Notes under the pieces: generated by a model
Databases searched by the model: none
What the model was told of the DNA's origin: nothing
What the model saw: the letters and a program-made list of their open reading frames with translations, nothing else
Assembly: GCA_964242215.1 (NCBI GenBank)
Contig: CAXTCJ010000005.1
Span: 41,315 to 105,314 of the forward strand
Origin: LMUY01 sp964242215
Lineage (GTDB): Bacteria > Pseudomonadota > Alphaproteobacteria > Acetobacterales > Acetobacteraceae
Length of the DNA stretch: 64,000 bases
Direction of reading: 5' to 3'
Translations under genes and position numbers: made by a program
Shown: positions 60,708-64,000 of the stretch, in pieces
Layout of the letters: every line of letters begins with the position of its first letter
Numbering within the stretch: position 1 is the stretch's first letter

Positions 60708-62273
60708 TTACCCTACCCGCGTGTAGGTCAGGTTGCGGGCTAGCCAGCAGCCCACTTGCACGCTCTCCGGGCGGCCTTGCGCATCGCGATGGACGGCGAG
60801 CGTCCAGTCGCCGGGCGCGGAGTGATCCAGCGCGCGAGGGCACGGCAGCGCCCAAACGTCGCGCGCCACCGGGTCGAGCAGTTCCATCCGGCCGAAGCCG
60901 AGGAAGCCCGCAAAGGCGCCGTAGAGCACGCCCCCCACGTCCGCGATGGTCAGCTGGGCGTCCAGTTCGGCGCACTCGTAGGTGCCGGCGACGTCCCGCC
61001 CCTCGGCAGCGGCCTCGCACTTGCGCAGGAGCGAGCTTTGGTTCTCGGCCGGCCGGTCCATCCACAGCCCACCGTCCGCCGGGCGCAGCGTCGTGCCGTC
61101 ATTGCTCGCCGTCCCATCCTCGTGGCGGTCCAGCACGGCGGCGGCGCGGTCGTAGCGTAGCTGCAGCTGACCCTTGGCGTTCGTGCCGATCCGCACGGCC
61201 AACCCGGTTTGCGGTTCGAGATACGCACCCTGCCAGTCCGGCGACGCCGCGGCAGGGGTTGAGGCTGGCCGGGCCTCGTCCAGCACGGCGGCCACCAGGT
61301 CCAGGGCGGCCGACCGGGCATCGGACATGTGGTTGAACAGCACCACCACCGACAGCCGCTCCAACGGCATGTGCAGGCGCTGGCTGATCCAGCCGCGCAG
61401 GCCGCCGGCATGCCCGGTCACGGGGCGGCCGAAGTCCACGCGCCTGGACAGGCCGAACCCATAAGTCGCCGGCGTGCCATCGCCAAACGTCACGGGCACG
61501 CTCAGACGGTTGTAAAGCCCCGCCGGATCGTCCCGGCCGGCGTCGATGAAGCGCTCCCACGCGATCATGTCGTCCAGCGAGGCCCCGATCCCGGCATCGC
61601 CGGTCCACAGGATCTGGTTCTTCGCCGGGCGGAACCCGGCGGCCTGGGTGCCCTCGTAGCCCTCCGCACCGTCCGGCAACGCGCGCGTGTCCGCCGCCAG
61701 GAGCGCGCCGTGCATCCCCACCGGGTCGAAGATGCGGGAGCGCAGCAGTTCGGCCAGGCTGCGGCCGGTGCGGTCCTGCAGGATGTCGGACAGAATGCGG
61801 AAATTCTGGTTTACGTAGGAATAGCTGGTTCCCGGCGCGAACTGCAGCGTCCGGGTTCCCCGGATGACGCGGTCCGCCTCCGCCTCGCCGAACGGGGCCT
61901 CCGCCGGGGAGCCGTGCAGCATCGCGACCGCCCAGTAGTCCCGCAGCCCCGACTGGTTGTGGCACAGATGCAGCGCCCCGGGCGCAGGCTGTTCCAGACC
62001 GCTGAGCCGCGCCGCCACGCTGGCATCCAGCACCGCCGGGTCGGGAAAGGCGTCCAGCGCCAGCCCGCAGACGAACTGCTTGGTGATGGAGCAGATGCGG
62101 AACAGCGTCTGCGGCGTGAAGGCGCTGCGGCGCTCGGCATTGGCCCAGCCCCAGGTATGGCGCACCAGCACCTCGCCGTTGCGGACCACCGCCACCGCGC
62201 CGCCGGGCCCAGCATAGGCAAGCGGCAGGGCCTGAACGGCACGGTCGAGGCGGGCGGCGAGGTCGGTGCTCAT
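60708..62273 (-). CDS. dap: D-aminopeptidase (serine hydrolase, family S12)
   Basis: A 521-residue penicillin-binding-protein-like hydrolase that removes N-terminal D-amino acids from peptides. The catalytic residues are Ser62 and Lys65 (CSITKQF), Tyr153 and Asn155 (YSYVNQN) and His288 (GHAGGLRG), spaced as in the Ochrobactrum D-aminopeptidase. The long C-terminal region (~340-521) fits that enzyme's two extra beta-barrel domains. No signal peptide is seen, so it is cytoplasmic. A beta-lactamase-type relative is a less likely reading. It is flanked by family C and family A repeats. Confidence 0.88.
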   Translation of the reverse strand: MSTDLAARLDRAVQALPLAYAGPGGAVAVVRNGEVLVRHTWGWANAERRSAFTPQTLFRICSITKQFVCGLALDAFPDPAVLDASVAARLSGLEQPAPGALHLCHNQSGLRDYWAVAMLHGSPAEAPFGEAEADRVIRGTRTLQFAPGTSYSYVNQNFRILSDILQDRTGRSLAELLRSRIFDPVGMHGALLAADTRALPDGAEGYEGTQAAGFRPAKNQILWTGDAGIGASLDDMIAWERFIDAGRDDPAGLYNRLSVPVTFGDGTPATYGFGLSRRVDFGRPVTGHAGGLRGWISQRLHMPLERLSVVVLFNHMSDARSAALDLVAAVLDEARPASTPAAASPDWQGAYLEPQTGLAVRIGTNAKGQLQLRYDRAAAVLDRHEDGTASNDGTTLRPADGGLWMDRPAENQSSLLRKCEAAAEGRDVAGTYECAELDAQLTIADVGGVLYGAFAGFLGFGRMELLDPVARDVWALPCPRALDHSAPGDWTLAVHRDAQGRPESVQVGCWLARNLTYTRVG

Positions 62274-62316
62274 GCCGCATCCTTACGCGCCGGTCTGGAG
62301 TTTGCCAGGGCCTACC

Positions 62317-62451
62317 GTCCTGCCAGGGCTTGACCCTGGTATCCACGGCGTTCCGCAGACACCGGCCGCGCCTGTCGCGCAATTGCTTGCCAGCAAACCT
62401 CGACGTCATAAGCCCAACCCCGCGGATACCGGGGTCAAGCCCTGGCATAAC
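62317..62451. repeat. Intergenic palindromic repeat, family A, copy 2
   Basis: A 135-bp element with left end GTCCTGCCAGGGCTTGACCC and a right end complementary to it (CAAGCCCTGGCATAAC). The interior CACGGCGTTCCGCAGACACC matches the copies at 63753 and 63876. It lies between dnaQ and the D-aminopeptidase gene. Confidence 0.83.
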
Positions 62452-62460
62452 GGTGGGCGG

Positions 62461-63138
62461 TCAGCTCAGCCAGACCGGCTCCTTCAACCGGCCCAAGAAG
62501 GCGGCGTGGGCGGCGAGTTCGGCGGCGCTCGGCAGCATCGGGCGGGGCACGCGGTTGGCGTTGATCTGATAGCTGATCGCCGGCAGCTGGGGCCCGTCAT
62601 CGGCCGCCAGCAGCAGGCCGCGCTGCCGCCCGCCGGTGAGCTCGATATACACGTCGGCCAGCAGGCGGCAGTCCAGCAGGGCGTTGTGGCTGGTGCGCTC
62701 CGACAGGTCGATGCCGAAGCGGCGGCACAGCGCGTCCAGACTGTTGGGCAGGCCGGGGAAACGCGTACGGGCCAGCTCCAGCGTGTCCACCTTGCGGGTC
62801 AGGCAGATCGACGGGCGGCCTACCCGCGCCAATTCCGCATTCAGGAAGCCGAAGTCGAACATGGCGTTGTGCGCGACCAGCGGATCGCCGCCGATGAAGT
62901 CCAGCAGCTCGTCCACGATGTCGGCAAACCGCGGCTTGCCCCGCAGATCCGCCCGGGTGAGGCCGTGCACCCGCGTCGCATCGGCGTCGATGTCGCGCTC
63001 CGGATCGACCAGGCGGTGGAAGACCACCCCCGTCGGCAGGTCGCGGATCAGCTCCAGCGCTGCGATCTCGATCAGGCGGTCGCCGGTCAGCGGGTCGAGC
63101 CCCGTCGTCTCCGTGTCGAACAGGATCGAGCGGCTCAT
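62461..63138 (-). CDS. dnaQ: DNA polymerase III subunit epsilon (3'-5' proofreading exonuclease)
   Basis: A 225-residue DEDDh exonuclease. The first acidic pair is in ILFDTETTGLDPLTGDRLIE, the second aspartate in PLVAHNAMFDFGFLNAEL and the catalytic histidine and last aspartate in SHNALLDCRLLADVY. It corrects replication errors within the polymerase III core. A short C-terminal segment for polymerase binding is present. Its ATG overlaps the coaE stop, and coaE-dnaQ is the usual order in alphaproteobacteria. Confidence 0.95.
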   Translation of the reverse strand: MSRSILFDTETTGLDPLTGDRLIEIAALELIRDLPTGVVFHRLVDPERDIDADATRVHGLTRADLRGKPRFADIVDELLDFIGGDPLVAHNAMFDFGFLNAELARVGRPSICLTRKVDTLELARTRFPGLPNSLDALCRRFGIDLSERTSHNALLDCRLLADVYIELTGGRQRGLLLAADDGPQLPAISYQINANRVPRPMLPSAAELAAHAAFLGRLKEPVWLS

Positions 63139-63737
63139 CGCCCCACTCCTTCGGCCCGCAGCCCCTGGATCAGCCGGCGTAGCGGACGCAGGGCGGTGTG
63201 GCGGGACAGGCCGGTCCGGACCACGAGGTCGGCGCGGCGGCGTTTTTGCGAATCGGGCATTTGCCGGGCGATGATAGCCTCGATTTGCGCCGGGGTCATG
63301 CCGCGGCGGCGGCGCAGGCGGGCGATCTGCACCGATCGCGGGGCGGAGACCACCACCACCAGGTCCACCCGCTTCTCGCCGCCGGTTTCCAGCAGCAGGG
63401 GGATGTCCAGCACGGCGGCGGGGGCGCGGCTGCGCCGGGCGCGGGCGAGGAAGGCCTGCTCCATATGGCGCACCCGGGGATGCACGATCCGCTCCAGCTG
63501 CTTCATCGCGGCCTCGTTGCCGACCACCGCCACGCGCAGCCGGGTCCGGTCGAGCACGCCGTCTTGCACGGTGCCCGGGAAGGCGGCCGCGATCGCCGGC
63601 AAGGCGGCACCGCCGGGGGCTTGCAGGCGGTGGACGGCGGCGTCCGCATCGAACACGGGGATGCCGGCCCGGCGGAACACCTTGGCGGCCGTCGACTTGC
63701 CCATGCCGATCCCGCCCGTCAGCCCGATGATCTTCAT
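63135..63737 (-). CDS. coaE: Dephospho-CoA kinase
   Basis: A 200-residue kinase for the last step of coenzyme A synthesis. The P-loop is IGLTGGIGMGKSTAAKVF at the N-terminus, with VFDADAAVHRL the coenzyme-binding acidic motif and LDIPLLLETGGEKRVDLVVV the lid region. The start at 63737 gives the normal family start MKIIGLTGGIG; the frame is open upstream but only through a repeat. It overlaps dnaQ by 4 bp. Tandem family A repeats begin 15 bp upstream, so its promoter, if local, lies beyond or inside them. Confidence 0.96.
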   Translation of the reverse strand: MKIIGLTGGIGMGKSTAAKVFRRAGIPVFDADAAVHRLQAPGGAALPAIAAAFPGTVQDGVLDRTRLRVAVVGNEAAMKQLERIVHPRVRHMEQAFLARARRSRAPAAVLDIPLLLETGGEKRVDLVVVVSAPRSVQIARLRRRRGMTPAQIEAIIARQMPDSQKRRRADLVVRTGLSRHTALRPLRRLIQGLRAEGVGR

Positions 63738-63752
63738 GGGACGAGTTCTACC

Positions 63753-63872
63753 GTCATGCCAGGCCTTGAGCCTGGTACCCACGGCATTCCGCAGACACCG
63801 GCCCCCGCCGTGTGACATGTGACGATGCTAAGCACGCGCCTGACGTCACCAGCCCGACCCCGTCAGGGGTTT
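63753..63872. repeat. Intergenic palindromic repeat, family A, copy 3 (incomplete right end)
   Basis: Begins GTCATGCCAGGCCTTGAGCC, continues with CACGGCATTCCGCAGACACC and the shared TGACGTCACCAGCCCGACCC, but the complementary right end is missing. It is joined directly to copy 4. It sits immediately upstream of coaE. Confidence 0.8.
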
Positions 63873-63875
63873 ACC

Positions 63876-64000
63876 GTCATGCCAGGGCTTGACCCTGGTA
63901 TCCACGGCGCTCCGCAAACGCCGGCTCGGCCGTGTCGCACGCGATGGTGCCAAACACTCGTCTGACGTCACCAGCCCAACCCCGTGGATACCAGGGTCAA
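63876..64000. repeat. Intergenic palindromic repeat, family A, copy 4 (cut by window edge)
   Basis: Left end GTCATGCCAGGGCTTGACCC, interior CTGACGTCACCAGCCCAACC, and the start of the right end CGTGGATACCAGGGTCAA before the window ends. Same orientation as copy 3, in tandem. Confidence 0.83.

Noticed and set aside
62317..64000. Repeated palindromes taken as a possible CRISPR array
   Set aside because: Copies are long, inverted-ended and irregularly placed, with similar interiors rather than unique spacers; there are no cas genes.

Overview
The window comes from a GC-rich alphaproteobacterium, most likely Rhodospirillales/Acetobacteraceae. The evidence is gene content and order: sspB next to class I fumarase, aroA-cmk-rpsA-sppA, a TIGR02300-type zinc-ribbon gene beside aroA, timA/Tim44-like, secB, dnaQ and coaE together, and an HWE-family histidine kinase. 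No rRNA, tRNA, CRISPR array, transposase or phage gene was recognised.

The first ~21 kb (1-21055) is a divergent catabolic locus that I could not match to a described pathway. Leftward, from about 8.9 kb to beyond the window edge, run an amidohydrolase, a RutA-like flavin monooxygenase, a bicupin protein, MmgE/PrpD, an acyl-CoA dehydrogenase, a second RutA-like monooxygenase, a second amidohydrolase and a CoA ligase. Rightward run an IclR regulator, an isochorismatase-fold amidase, a five-function Dpp-type ABC importer, an FAD-linked oxidase, a two-domain alpha/beta hydrolase and a second CoA ligase. Between the arms lies a palindromic site suited to IclR. The enzyme set fits uptake and oxidative opening of an N-heterocycle or cyclic amide, amide hydrolysis, CoA activation and beta-oxidation-like steps. 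The substrate is unknown.

From 21 to 27.5 kb are an MFS exporter with a divergent LysR regulator, a DszA/NtaA-type monooxygenase, and hmgA-fahA (homogentisate branch of tyrosine catabolism, no maiA in the window). From 27.6 to 37 kb is a complete MdtABC-type RND efflux operon (adaptor, two permeases, outer-membrane factor).

From 37 to 50.6 kb is mixed housekeeping and sensory content: fumarase and sspB, a coupled monooxygenase/ankyrin/DUF2891 trio, a Tat-exported GH10 xylanase, a NIPSNAP protein, an HWE kinase / pseudo-receiver / Crp regulator operon, rlmN, an IalB-like protein, a SpoU methyltransferase, a SAM methyltransferase and a YdcF protein.

From 50.6 to 64 kb is mostly core genome: DUF3597, sppA, rpsA, cmk, aroA, timA, a histidine phosphatase, secB, a D-aminopeptidase, dnaQ and coaE. 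A Fic gene is inserted between rpsA and cmk, a lutA relic lies at 57.8 kb, and an orphan DNA methyltransferase lacks a normal start codon. Four families of short intergenic palindromic repeats occur across the window, often between convergent genes.
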